This document shows positions 1-11,200 of a stretch of 64,000 nt of DNA, one piece after another (the first letter of the stretch is position 1; each line of letters begins with the position of its first letter). The translations under genes and the position numbers were made by a program. Source of the DNA: Callipepla californica brunnescens (lineage: Eukaryota > Chordata > Aves > Galliformes > Odontophoridae); assembly GCA_023055505.1 (NCBI GenBank), contig JALIRH010000002.1, positions 18,372,937 through 18,436,936 on the forward strand, written 5' to 3'. The notes under the pieces are model-generated. The model was not told where the DNA came from and ran no database searches. It saw nothing but the letters and a program-made list of their open reading frames with translations.

Positions 1-1650
1 TCCACCTCTGACTCTATACCTTTTGCAACAACTTTCCAGCTTCAGACAGTGTTCTGAAGTGAGTAAATACCAGGAAAAAAAATTAAATGAGGTAACCTTG
101 GTTTATTCATTTGAGCAAAGAGGACTCCCCAGCAAACAACCATTTCAACACGAAGGGGGCTCTTTTATCCTTGGTACCCCTGTTCTTGCCACAGATCATA
201 TTAAAGCTAATTTTATTCAAGACAGTACACATACTAAACATAGATTACCTTATGGGGCTTATTTAGGGAAACACTAACTGTACTAATGGGCAGCCACAGG
301 AGGTCTGCTACCAACATTTTGGAACGAGACAGTATTTCCCCTTCATTTAGTGACTTAGTTTGGTATGCACTAGGGAAGATAACACATCTAAGTGAATACA
401 CGACATGTTACTTCTCCCCATGCTTCACTGAACCATGGCCCTATAAAAAAAACCATCCAAGTTTACAGTCAACTTCAGCCCATGAGGAGACACTGCTGCA
501 GCTTGCACATGCACTCAAGTGTTTAACCTTTAGATTGTTTTGTTTGGAGCTGGCTACATCAGAACTCAAAGAGGCTTTGGAATGAATGCTGGATGATAAA
601 TAAGAGGAACTAGTTCAGGTGGCAGCAGCAGAGTGCTTGTAGAAAGCAGAAGAGCTGTAGCACAGAAGCCCAGAGCTCCTGCTCAGTGAAACAGATGGAA
701 CATCTTATTCTCAAGCTTTCCACCAAAAAATAAATGGCTCTTAAAGAAAATGTTTGAAGTTTCCACAGATCATATCAACTAAGGAAACAGTTACATGTTC
801 ACCACCAGTTTGTCTCAATCACTGTGTTACAGACTGGAAAGAAAAACATTTAGCCACTGAAAATCTAGAAGATATTTTTCTGGGAAGAGATGTTAACAGA
901 TCCATTGCAAAGAATCATTTCCTTGGTTAGTTTTTCAGCCCTTTAACAACGAGTTTTCAAAGATTAACCACTCCAATTTCAAATTAAGACAAGTCTACTA
1001 CAAACAAAAAAAGTTAAAAACCCCTGACAAACTTCAGCAGATCTTTTTCCTTGCTTAATAAACAATGAACAAAGGCAATTCATGATTCCTTAATATCTGA
1101 GGGAAAAATGAATTGATCTTGACTATTGAGCTGAACAACCGTAGCAGGATGGAGCAGCTGTAGCTCCCAGTAATTGCAGAGCTGGGTAATTCCTCTCCCC
1201 TCTGGCACGACTGATGTTCCTGAAGGGCTGCTCCATTTCTAACAGCCCATTCCCCATTCCAGCCACCTCAGCAGAGCAGAGGATTATTTGTCGTGGACGA
1301 AAGACCAACAGCTCAGCACTACTCCAGCCAGTTACACTGACTAGTTTGAACAGCAGGACTTTTTTACGAGACCAGCAATACTTTCAAATAGACACAAGGC
1401 AGAAAAGCTTATGGAGTTCTACTTGCTTGCTTGCATATTTGTTTAATGTAAGGAAGATGGAGTTTGCAATCAGAACTAGAGAACAACAAACAAGAAGTGG
1501 AAAAGGGAGAAGTGCTGTTACACTTAAACAGCACCAGAGAATAAAGCAGGAAATACCAAGTGTTAAGATCACACAAGTATGCTGAGAGTTTTTGGTTTTT
1601 TTTTTTATATATTTTTTTCCTTAGAATTGCAAGTAATGGTATATATAAAT
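1..1650. other. No gene seen; possible ATP6V1C1 intron 1
   Basis: I see no convincing exon, RNA gene or repeat here. The open frames are short and do not resemble any family I recognise. I looked for the reverse complement of the first coding exon of ATP6V1C1 and did not find it. If the CpG island at about 4 kb is the promoter of that gene, this stretch is its first intron on the minus strand. Confidence 0.4.
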
Positions 1651-2100
1651 TTCATAGAATCATAGAACAGAATTGTAGAATGGCCTGGGTTGAAAAGGAC
1701 CTCAAAGATCACTGAGTTTCAACATCCCTGCCGTGGGCAGGGTCACCAACCACTAGAGCAGGCTGCCCGGAGCCACATCCAGCCTTGCCTTGAATGCCTC
1801 CAGGGATGGGGCATCCACAACCTCTCTGGGCAACCTGTTCCAGGGCATCACCACTCTCTGAGTGGAAAAACTTCCTCCTAACATCTAACCTAAATCCCCC
1901 ATCTTAGTTTAAACCCATTACCCCTTGTCTAATCACTATCCACCCACGTAAACAATCGTTCCCCCTCCTGTTTATGCACTCCCTTCAAGTACTGTAAGGC
2001 CACAATGAGGTCTCCCCAGAGTCTTCTCTTCTCCAGGCTAAACAAGCTCAGTTCCCTCAACCTTTCCTCATAGGAGAGATGCTCCAGCCCCCTTATTTGT
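1651..2100 (-). mobile_element. CR1 LINE 3' fragment
   Basis: The plus strand begins with repeated ATAGAATCATAGAA and runs through the CR1-typical run of a weak match to 'grouped acid-rich' coding end (GGCCTGGGTTGAAAAGGACC, then the segment around TCTCTGGGCAACCTGTTCCA). CR1 sense strands end in ATTCTATGAT repeats, so this copy lies on the minus strand with its 3' end at about 1651. It is 5' truncated near 2100, as usual for avian CR1, and carries stops in all frames. Confidence 0.9.
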
Positions 2101-2769
2101 ATAAATTATAAATATAAAATGATATTTATATATATCATAAAGCCTTCCTTGAGATCCATCACTGTGCAAAATTTATTCTCTCTTTAGGTCAACTAGAATT
2201 TGCAAACTGGAAGCCTCAGCATCATTCCAGTGAAAGTCTTCCTCAACTTGTCTGCTTTCATGTTTTTGAACATGAAACACAGGGAAAGCCAAGGATCTAC
2301 CAAGTACAAAACTGAGAAGCAGCAGCAAGAGCTGACCAGAGAACTTCTGCTTACAACTCATACATCTATGACTGGCACTGCCCTGTGACATACCACTGAG
2401 TAGAAGTTGACATAACATAGTTCCACCTAATTACTGTTAGCTATTATAGCTATTCCAATTATTTCTGAGGCACGCAGAAACATTCATAAACAGATACCCA
2501 CGTTCCTAATGGAACTGTCTACCACACAAATACATCAATTTAAAACACTCAATTCCATAGCAGCAACATATTTAATCCAACTAAACCTTTCAAGTCTTAA
2601 CATTGTTCATTCAGTACTACACCCACAATGATTCTAAGCCAAGTAGGAACCATAGTGCTAATTCTGCCGAATATGGATAAAGCTACCTGCCAAGGAGTGA
2701 AAGACCTTTTGAGATGTCACTGTACCTTCTGGCCAATTTAGCAAGAAGCGTTGGCTATGAAGCTGGGAA

Positions 2770-2771
<2 letters not shown>

Positions 2772-2802
<31 letters not shown>
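2772..2802. repeat. Poly(A) homopolymer, about 31 A
   Basis: An uninterrupted run of about 31 adenines follows GGGAAAT. No retroelement body is recognisable directly upstream, so it may be a simple microsatellite or the tail of an old insertion. Confidence 0.95.
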
Positions 2803-2806
<4 letters not shown>

Positions 2807-2943
2807 TAACTCATTAAGTCAGGAACGTAAGAAACAAAGTTCACACAAAAATTTCTCTGTAGACCATGCTGAACCAAAGTTCAAAAGTTTGGAATCAGTT
2901 TTAGAACTTAAGTTGTAAGAACGGGTTCTGGAGTTTCAGCTTT

Positions 2944-3168
2944 ATCACAGAATGGCTTGGGTTAGAAGTGACCTTAAAAGCCCACCCAGTTCCAAGCCCC
3001 TGGTGTTGCCACCCACCAGAACACTGTACAGAGCCCCATCTACCCTGCCCTTTAATGCCCCCAGGGATGGAACAACCATAGCTTCTCTGGGCAGCCCGTG
3101 CCAGTGCCCCACCACTCTCTGAGTAAAAGAGCTTCTCCCTAACATCTAAAGCAAATCACCCCTCTTTC
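2944..3168 (-). mobile_element. CR1 LINE 3' fragment
   Basis: ATCACAGAATGGCTTGGGTT at the left edge, then the GTTCCAAGCCCCTGGTGTTGCC and CTTCTCTGGGCAGCCCGTGCC blocks, match the antisense of the CR1 3' end. This is a short, diverged, non-coding copy. Confidence 0.88.
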
Positions 3169-3869
3169 AGCTTACACACAGCATCAAGCTGGTGACAGCA
3201 ATTCTTTCAGTGCTGCATGTCACAAAATTCTTACTCCCATAGTGATGGCACGGGAGTATTAGATAGTATACCAATACTGGAGTATTGGTATCTTAAAAGT
3301 TAGTGAAAATAACTTAACCTTAGAAGACCAGTAACAGCGACCCACCATCACCTTGCTTAGTGCTCACAAAGAATGCTCAGTTCAGATTCAGTAACAGAGC
3401 AGCTCTCTGTGATTTCCTTGATGCCTTCACCTAACCGTGTCTTCAACGGGACTCTGGGGTGTACAAACACCTTCCATGCACCTCTATGAAGAGGTTCAGG
3501 TAACAGAAGCATGCTGCCAGGACACTCTGCCTGTCAAATAAGCACTGCTCACCTCTAAAATATCCTTGAAATATTTCATCCCTTCAGTTTCCTTCTTTTG
3601 AGCCCCAGTTAGTTCAGCAGCTGACACCAGATGGATGTGTTATTTTTAATGTTGCTTGCATTACTACTAATGAATGGTACTGCTGCATTTCTGCATGGAA
3701 TGGATTTCCAAAGGAAGTCACTCGCGCAGGACGCCCTAATGTAAGCAACGAAGCCCCCGAATGTATCTCAACGATGGGAACAGACACAGCAATGTCAAAA
3801 CAGAACTCGCACCGCGACGAGGCCGGAGAGGGAAGTGAAGGAACCGTACTTCCCATTCAGCACAAACAC
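3169..3869. other. No gene seen; contains a perfect 10-bp hairpin
   Basis: I see no exon. The one clear structure is an inverted repeat at 3268-3291 with arms ATACCAATAC and GTATTGGTAT around a 4-nt loop. The DNA becomes GC-rich from about 3720, towards the CpG island. Confidence 0.5.
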
Positions 3870-4193
3870 CCCCGGCAGCACCGAGCCCCACCACGTCGCC
3901 TGGCCGCACCCGTCCCTCCCACTCACGGCAGGCAGCGGGTGCGCGGCCCTCAGCGCCAAGCACCGCAGGCAGAGGCCGCGGCTCCGGCCCGGAGAGCGGG
4001 AGCCGCGAGCACAACCTGCGGCGGCAGGCCGACCGCGGAGCTACGGGCCCGGCCCGCGCCGCACTCCCCGCCAGGCCCCGCCGCAGCGCTGAGGGCCGGG
4101 GGAAGGCAGACGGCGGCGGCGGTGCCGCTCGGGCCCGGCCGCGGCCTCCTTCCCTCCCGGCCTCCTTCCCGCCCGCCCCCGCGCAGCGCTCAC

Positions 4194-4290
4194 CCGTCAC
4201 TGCTCCATCCCGCGCCGCGGCCGCGCGCCGCCCGCACCAGCACCGCCGCGTCACGTGAGCCGCCGGGTCAGCTGATCCCGCCGCAGCGTC
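4194..4290 (-). other. ATP6V1C1: Putative untranslated exon 1 of ATP6V1C1
   Basis: On the minus strand a donor-like GACGG|GTGAGC falls at 4194/4193, just downstream of the E-box. The predicted exon holds ATG GAG CAG TGA, a three-codon uORF, and no long coding frame. This agrees with a 5' untranslated first exon, the coding start lying beyond the left edge of the window. Other minus-strand donors, GTGAGT at 3921-3926 and GTAAGT near 4472-4477, are possible, so the exon limits are uncertain. No ATP6V1C1 protein sequence is visible. The identity rests on the ATP6V1C1 - AZIN1 - KLF10 gene order alone. Confidence 0.35.
4251..4258. promoter_or_regulatory. Palindromic E-box TCACGTGA (CLEAR-like)
   Basis: This perfect palindrome lies within the CpG island and is the core of the TFEB/MITF-family binding site. 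It also fits USF. It would be expected upstream of a V-ATPase subunit gene. Confidence 0.55.
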
Positions 4291-4399
4291 GGTCACGAGA
4301 CAACGGGGCGGGGCGTGCCGTAACGACGCCGGTTCGAAACCCGTGGCGGAGCCGGGAGCGCGCGCGCGTCTGGAGTCTGAGGCCTCTGAGGCCGTATGG

Positions 4400-4889
4400 T
4401 TCCTACAGGGAGAGGAGGAAAATAGAAGGAGATACGAAAAGAATGACATTTCCTTGATTGAAAATGTCTGAACTTACCCATTCTGTTTGGGGAGACCATC
4501 GTGGAGTTTAGTGTTCTGTCCTGTGCCCATCCTGTGGCTGAGTCACCTCAGTCACCGTGTGGCACGCAGTCACCGTGTGGCACGCAGCCACATGGCTCTG
4601 TGTGGGCCCAGTGCTCAGCTGCAGCACGGAGAGAATGCACACTGCCACTGAGTTGGCTCCTTCCCCTAAGTCTGAGCTTGGTGCGAGAACTTGTGGGAAA
4701 CACACGTGGGGCTCAGAGTGGCCTTGGCTGCCTTTGGCTGTGCGGCACTGTGCCTGTAGGTCAGAGAAAGATACTCAGTTTGAAACTGTATGGGTTAATT
4801 CTTGCTACAGCTGGCTGACTTTGTCAGATAAGTTCTTGAAAAATACAGGCTTGGAAAATATAATGATAGTTTTCTGATAAAACTATAGT
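4400..4889. other. Non-coding; short tandem duplication at 4549-4586
   Basis: An 18-bp unit, TCACCGTGTGGCACGCAG, occurs twice in tandem and a degenerate third start (CAGCCACATGGC) follows. I see no gene. The open frames here do not resemble known proteins. Confidence 0.55.
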
Positions 4890-5310
4890 ATCAAAGAATA
4901 GTTAGAATGGAAAACGCCACTAAGCTCGTCTAGTCCAACCATCAATCTATCACCTCAGTGCCTACTAAACCATTTCCCTCAGTGCCACATACCCACATTT
5001 CAGACAGTGACTCCAGCACCTCCCTGGGCAGCCTGTTCCAATACCTCACCACTCTTTCTGAAAAGAAATTTTTCCTAATATCCAAACTGAATTTCCCCTG
5101 GCACAACTTGAGGCTGTCAACTGTCACTATTGTCCAGGAGAAGAGGCCAACCTCCACCTCACCACAACCTCCCTTCAGGTTATAGAGAGCGATAAGGTCT
5201 CCCCTGAGCCTCCTCTTCTCCACACTGAACAGTCCCAGTTCCCTTGGTCAATCCCTATAAGCCTTGTGTGCCAGACTCCTCACAGCTTCACTGCATTTTT
5301 CCAGACACTT
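4890..5310 (-). mobile_element. CR1 LINE 3' fragment
   Basis: ATCAAAGAATAGTTAGAATGG is followed by the TCGTCTAGTCCAACC block, the CTCCCTGGGCAGCCTGTTCC block and the GGTCTCCCCTGAGCCTCCTC block, in the order expected for an antisense CR1 3' end. The copy extends to about 5310 and is degenerate. Confidence 0.9.
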
Positions 5311-6094
5311 GAAGTATACTTAGTTGCTTTATTGTTTCAGTCCTGTGGTAAAAGAGTTGGAAAAGAGGACAATATGCCTTCTGGAGGACAGTGGGAAAAG
5401 AGATTTAGAGAAAATTCATTGCAGTTTTATTCTGGCCCTAAAACTCCCGTTTCTTACTTCACACTGCAATTCCTAAGTGAAACCAGTCTTTCTGTAGCCA
5501 TTTATATTGTTCTTCTATCACCAGAAGCTTCCAACAGTATTCCCATCATGGAGCTACCCACAGCCATTCATTAATATCCTAGATGTACCTAACCTGGTAG
5601 AATTTTCTTAGAGATACATTCTCCATATCAGTTAGGAAAACAAAAACAAAAACAAAAACAAAAACAAACAAACAAACAAAAAACAACCAACGTAATCTAA
5701 AATAATATAGTAAAAAGTAAACTCACCCACTTTAAAAGTATGCCAATTTATTTTTAAATATCTGAGTACCAAATTCCATCAAGAAACATTTCATAGTGGC
5801 TGAATTATTAATATTCATTCAGCTTTCAGTAGAAACTCTTGTGAAATTTAGCAATAGGTATGTTTTCTCATTATTATTCCCAGTTATTTCCTGCAGATGT
5901 GGCAACATATGCCATAGACTGATGCTAACTAGCAAATACAAGTCATTAGCTATGTTATTTTTGGAACTAGATAAGATTGGGTTTTTTTTGAGTGATCCAT
6001 AGCTCCAAGATATCAGATGGAAAGTTGGCATTAACCTCTATAAATAAACATAGTAGTCAATGAATTGCACTGTTAAGCACAGAGAAATAGCAAG
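5311..6094. other. AT-rich non-coding stretch with (CAAAAA)n
   Basis: A CAAAAA/CAAA simple repeat occupies about 5639-5680. I see no gene or transposon otherwise. Confidence 0.5.
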
Positions 6095-6785
6095 CATTTC
6101 TAAACTGTACGATGGCAACAGTCTTGTTCAACATCTTTATCAGTGAGCTGGATGAAGGGGCAGAGTGCCTTCCCCCTGCCCAGTAAGTTTGCTGCTGAGG
6201 GCAGCTGGGAGGAGTGACTGACATGCCAGAAGGTTGTGCTGCCATTCATTGAGACCTGGACAGGCTGGAGTGCTGGATGAAGAGGAACCTGATGAAGTTC
6301 AGCTAGGGCAACTGTAGAGTTCTGTACCTGGGCCGTATGCATTGGTATGGATTTAGGGGCTGACTTTCTGGAAAGGAGCTCTGTGGAGAAGGACCTGGGG
6401 GTCCTGGTGGACAACAGGTTGGCCCTTATGGCCAAGAAGGTCAACAGTATCCTGGGGTACATCAAAGAAGAGTGTGGCCAGCAGGTTGGGGGAGGTGATC
6501 CTCTGCCTTGGTGAGGCTGCATCTGGAGTCTTGTGTCCAGCTATAGGCTCCTCAGTTCAAGACGGGGAGCTACTGAACAGAGTCCAGCAGAGGGCTGCAA
6601 AAGAAGATGAGGAGCCTGGAGCATCTCCTTTTTGAGGAAAGGCTGAGACCTGGGACTGTTCAACCTGGAGAAGGGAAGGCAGAGAGGGAATCTCATCAAT
6701 GCTTACAGATATCTAGTGGATGAGAGTCAACTGAATGGGACCAGGCCTATAGGCAATTTGTAACTCTTCACTAGGAAACAAAACA
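6095..6785 (+). mobile_element. CR1 LINE fragment, plus orientation, ORF2 end remnant
   Basis: The plus strand has a decayed reading of the end of the CR1 reverse-transcriptase frame: TCAACATCTTTATCAGTGAGC, then a block reading like ETWTGWSAG..MKRNLMKF, then GTTCTGTACCTGGGCC, then ACCTGGGGGTCCTGGTGGAC. Several stops and frameshifts break it. The 3' terminal ATTCTATGAT repeats are not seen, so both ends are truncated or eroded. Confidence 0.88.
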
Positions 6786-8109
6786 ACAAAAACAGAAAAA
6801 AAAGAATTAACCCAAATTACAGAATCAATATGTTAGCACCCCGAGATTTAACACACAACAAGAATGAGATTCAGCATGGTCACAGAGAAATCCCAGCTTG
6901 GCATGAAGTAATTGTTAATGGTATCATGGAGGAAACAGGAAAGGACTAATACTTAACACCAGAGCTGTTGTGATATGAGTGGGTGTATGGTACATTAAAC
7001 AGATATGTTCACTAATATTTTTTCTAAACATACTTACCATATCATTGCTCCATCTGGCCTGACAGGGGTATTTTTATGAAGACTCAGAAGCGTGAAAGAA
7101 ATAGCACAAAGTTTTCTTGTGGCTGGAAAAATATGTTCATAAAAAATTCAGTTGGTGGAGTGGGTCTTTTTGTCCTCATCTGTTTTCTGTTGTATGTTTT
7201 ATAATAATAATATCCTTAATCACTGCAAACAAATCTCATTCTTTAACACAAATTTATGCCAACTTGACTCACAGGCTCACGTTCAGTTTTGAATAACTCA
7301 TCCAAATAACTTTTTTTTTGTTCAGTAAAACACTTACACACAGGTTAAACACGAATTGATCTGAGTGTGCTAAAGGGTGCACAGAACTATTTGCAGATAA
7401 AATTACTGGACTTTTATCGCCAAGAAAACTTAACCTAGGAGTTAGGCAAGAAACAGCAGGGTGGCAGTGTTGCTATTTGGGCCTGATCTTTTACACCTGC
7501 AGACAGCAATTGCACTATTGAGATTGGAGAGTGAAAATAAGAACGAGATGGGTAGTGATGGAAATAACACTACCCAGGGCTAGAATAGCCCCACAGTGCT
7601 CATATGACCCAGAGCATGCATGCCATGCCAGGCAGCTATGGGGAGTCCCCAGCCACCAGCGCTCTCATTGGAAATCCACACCTGCTATATGGGAGGCTTG
7701 GCCAGAGAGCCCATTGCAGGCTGAGGTCAGAAGCCACTCGAGGACTCTGTCCCATAAAACCCTGTCATTTGCACAGTGAGTTGAGGCTTCTACTCCATGT
7801 TCCTTCTCAGAGATGAATGTTTCCAAAATAAATGTGGTGAAAAGATCTTGCCTTTTCATTCTGCTGCAATGACTCTTGATAACTCCGAGCATTTCTTCAG
7901 GAAATATAGATTTTATATGAATTGTGATTATTCTCCCATTTTCTTTCCATTTATTTGTTATGATTTGCACCCAGCTTTTCTGCGGTGATCTCTGCAGAGC
8001 TACTTGTTCTTCTTTGGTGTGTAAATGGCATAAGCAACATAGACTGGCAGAGGTACAGGTTTTTCTCACTTTCTGGTGTTCTCTAAGGCCAAGTTCCTCA
8101 GATATTATA
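6786..8109. other. No gene seen
   Basis: This is AT-rich intergenic DNA. Open frames around 7531-8127 on both strands overlap each other and resemble no family. Confidence 0.5.
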
Positions 8110-8290
8110 TTATACAGAATTAAATAATTGCAAGGATTGGAAGATACCTCTGGAGCTCATCTAGTTTACCCACTCTGCTACAGCAGGTTCTCTACAGCAG
8201 ATCACACAGGAAAGCAGCTGGGTGGGTTTTGAACATATCTCTCGGCAGACTGTTCCAAGTAAAAGCTGACCTCCTGCCTTCCTGAAGACA
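8110..8290 (-). mobile_element. Old CR1-like fragment
   Basis: ATTGCAAGGATTGGAAGATACC, CTCATCTAGTTTACCCACTCTGC and the CACACAGGAAAGCAGCTGGGTGGG block look like the antisense of an old CR1 subfamily. It is more diverged than the other copies. Confidence 0.6.
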
Positions 8291-11200
8291 GTGGAAGTAA
8301 TATCAGTTTAATAAGATCACTCTTTTCTCAGTTTCATTAGTGTGTCATTCTGATGGTAAAGTTGCTAAAATAAAGATTCTGTACAATTTGCAGGGGTATA
8401 CCTATAGAAAACTTTAAAGCTATGTTTTCTGAATTTTGAGAATATCAGTAGTTCAAAAGAAGAATAGAATAATATCCTTCTGCACAGACCAGTGTCAAAT
8501 TGCACAGGACCTCAGCCTGCAGGCTCTGTCGGTTTGGCTGGTAGGAGAGTGAGAGAAACAGTTGTTTGCCCAGAATTATGCAAAGAGGTCTGAGATGAAA
8601 ATGGTGACTTGGTTTTATGGTGTTTGTAGGACTTTTTTTGTTTGTTTTTTTGCTCTCTCTAGTTACACTGGAAAGTGGAGAGGAAGTAAACTTGTAAGAC
8701 TGTTACTTACTTTTCTTTTTCCTGGAGGTGGTGATACAAGCTCTGAAAGAATTTTGGTAAAAGATAGGTATCAAAGCAGATTGCATTTTAATCTTTCTTG
8801 ATGTTGCCTGGGAGACACAGCTTTAAAACTGAAATTTAAACCTTTGAAAAAGATATTTGCAAACTGTATATTTTCTTCAGCCAAGCTTTGTGGAGGGGAC
8901 AGAGTGTCTCTTCCCTGCCTGCTTCCCTGCTTTGATTAAAGGGGAGTAGGAAGGATTCAGTGAAGCCTGGGGCCTGTGACACATCTCAACCACAGAGCTG
9001 CGCAGCTCTTCCATCTGCGCACCAGGTCTGTGTCAGTCCTGCTCTCGAGTAACATGAGGCCAGGGAACGTGCCCTTTGGCCATCATGCCTGTTTCTGCAG
9101 CAGTGTTCGGCTTGCCTGGTGATGCCACCAGAATTTTATGGGTGCACCGTGTTCAGGCAGTTACATGTCTTTCTGTGAGCAGCGTGGTTGGATGCTTGGA
9201 GACATGTATGAGCGACCAGAATGGGCTGTGTAAGCACCAGTGATTTCAAGTGTCACTTCACTGGAGTTTAATGCCTGAACCTACAATGAGCCTTTACTAA
9301 ATAATGTTGGGTCGGGTAAACTCAGTGTCTCAGAAGAGTATTTCAGTGAATCATATCTCTGTGTATTCCAAGAAATTTAAGTGCTACATAATCACATTTT
9401 ATTAAGGATTTTAAGAATGAAGATAGAAGTGATAATGAAGCTCTAACTACACCCAGGTCTGTAAGCCCTCATTTAATGAAGCAGGACATCCCCTAAGCCT
9501 TTGTGGGTGGGACCTTAGAACACAGAAGTTGCTGTCCAAAGTAGAGACAATCCATGTTGCTACCTGGGTGTTTTTGATAGGAAAAACATAAACTCTGTCT
9601 CATCTTTATATAACTGATGGGAGGAATTCTTCACAAACAACCTTCTTTTCCTCTGTTACTTTTCATTTGAATCAGATCTTCAACCTGATTTACTGATGGC
9701 TGTGCAAATGTACCTCTGGGAAGGACAGAGCTGGTGTAAGAATGGGAGGAGACCCAGAAGACACAGGAGCACTGAGCTTTTAAACCGATGCATGCAGTGT
9801 TTCCACTGGCTGCCTAATCATGTCCTCACAGAAATACAGTTCTGTATTTGATTGTGATTTGTGTAGTTGTGTGTGCCTTATCCTAACTGAAACAACAAAT
9901 TTGTTCAAATACAAACTTTGTGCATCGTTTGGTCATCTTTACTTAAAGTTTCTGGTAGAGGGCAATGTTAGCATAAATCATTGTGTGATTCCCAGTCTTG
10001 TCCTGGTTTCTCTCAGCCCGTGGATGATGGCATGTTTGGCTCTTTGCAGACGTGCTGCAAAGCTCGTGTTTCACTCAGGGCTCCTGAGACCTGAAGTCTC
10101 ACTTTGCCCAGCATACCTCTGAGGCGACTACACTGACTATGTGACGCTGCATACTTATTTTTAATTTTCCAAAAGGGCAGAGATTTACCTGCTAGTACGT
10201 TTAGATATTCAAGTATATTCCCCAAGTGATACTGTAAAATTTGCCACCTCTTCTCACAGCTTTATTTTAGCCAATGGACAGGAAGACTAAAGAAGTGCTG
10301 ATCCAGGCAGTACATTGGAAGTGCTAGATATGGGAAATAGAGTACGAGTGAGCACAGGCTGTTAAACCAGCCAGGCCTCTGTCCAAAGTACAACCATATC
10401 TCCAGCAGTCTTGATATCTTGTGGCTTCCTTGCTGGTCTTTGTATTATTTGGGATTTCTTGGTTGTGTTCAGCAAAGAGAAAACTTGGAGGAAAAGGCTC
10501 ATGCTGGACTCAGTGTGATGTGACTGTGCAAGTCGTTTATTCAGTGAAAAAATCATGAAAAATGCTGATTTTTTGGACCTAAAAGCAGGAAACACCGAAG
10601 CTTAAAGCACAGTCTTACAATCTCCAAAAATTTAGATAATTCCTCCATCTCACCCTTGCTTTCACACAGGAGTTTGTTGTTGTTGTTGTTTCTGTTTTCT
10701 GTTTTTTGTTTTGTTTTCTGGTTTGGCTGCAGCGAGGGAAGAGCACTTAGGGGTTTTGTTCACCTAACAACCCCACAAGTCTCTATTTTTTCAATCATAG
10801 AGAAGGTGCAGGTACAGCAGCTGTTAAGCTGATCACTAATGTAAATGCAGAGAAAGCCAAAGTTTTAAGCTGATGAGCTCGGTCTAAGTATTGTTATTAA
10901 TAAGCTTGGTTCAAGTATTATTATTAATGTTTTTTAAATGTACTTGTATGGACTCCATTAGTATAACTTTGCACATTGAAATTCTGAGCTTTCTCATGGT
11001 TGAGGTCCCTCAGACTGGGAGATAAGGCTGGGATGGAAAATGTGCTCTGCAAGGGGCTTTAGTTAAGTCCCAGGCATTGAAGCAAAGCCTTTTCTTCAAA
11101 ATGGTGATTGGGTCTACAAGAAAGCTGTAGTCTCTGCTGTGTTTGAAGAAACACAACTTTAAATCCTGCCACGCTAAATGTACAGGATAGGACTACACCC

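Larger units (their letters stand above)
3870..4380. promoter_or_regulatory. CpG island, likely bidirectional-gene boundary (ATP6V1C1 promoter)
   Basis: This stretch is very rich in C, G and CpG compared with its AT-rich flanks. It contains GC boxes (for example GGGGCGGGGCG near 4305) and a palindromic E-box TCACGTGA at 4251-4258. That E-box matches the core of the CLEAR element found in lysosomal and V-ATPase gene promoters. In vertebrates ATP6V1C1 lies next to AZIN1 and is transcribed away from it, which fits a minus-strand gene starting here. The CpG island and E-box are seen in the sequence. The gene identity is inferred from synteny only. Confidence 0.7.

Noticed and set aside
4329..4345. 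tRNA B-box-like GGTTCGAAACC
   Set aside because: The B-box has a mismatch, there is no A box at the proper distance, and no cloverleaf can be drawn.
3736..4457. Long open frames on both strands (up to 237 codons) in the first CpG island
   Set aside because: Overlapping frames on both strands, rich in Arg, Pro, Ala and Gly, are expected in CpG islands. No family resemblance and no consistent splice frame.
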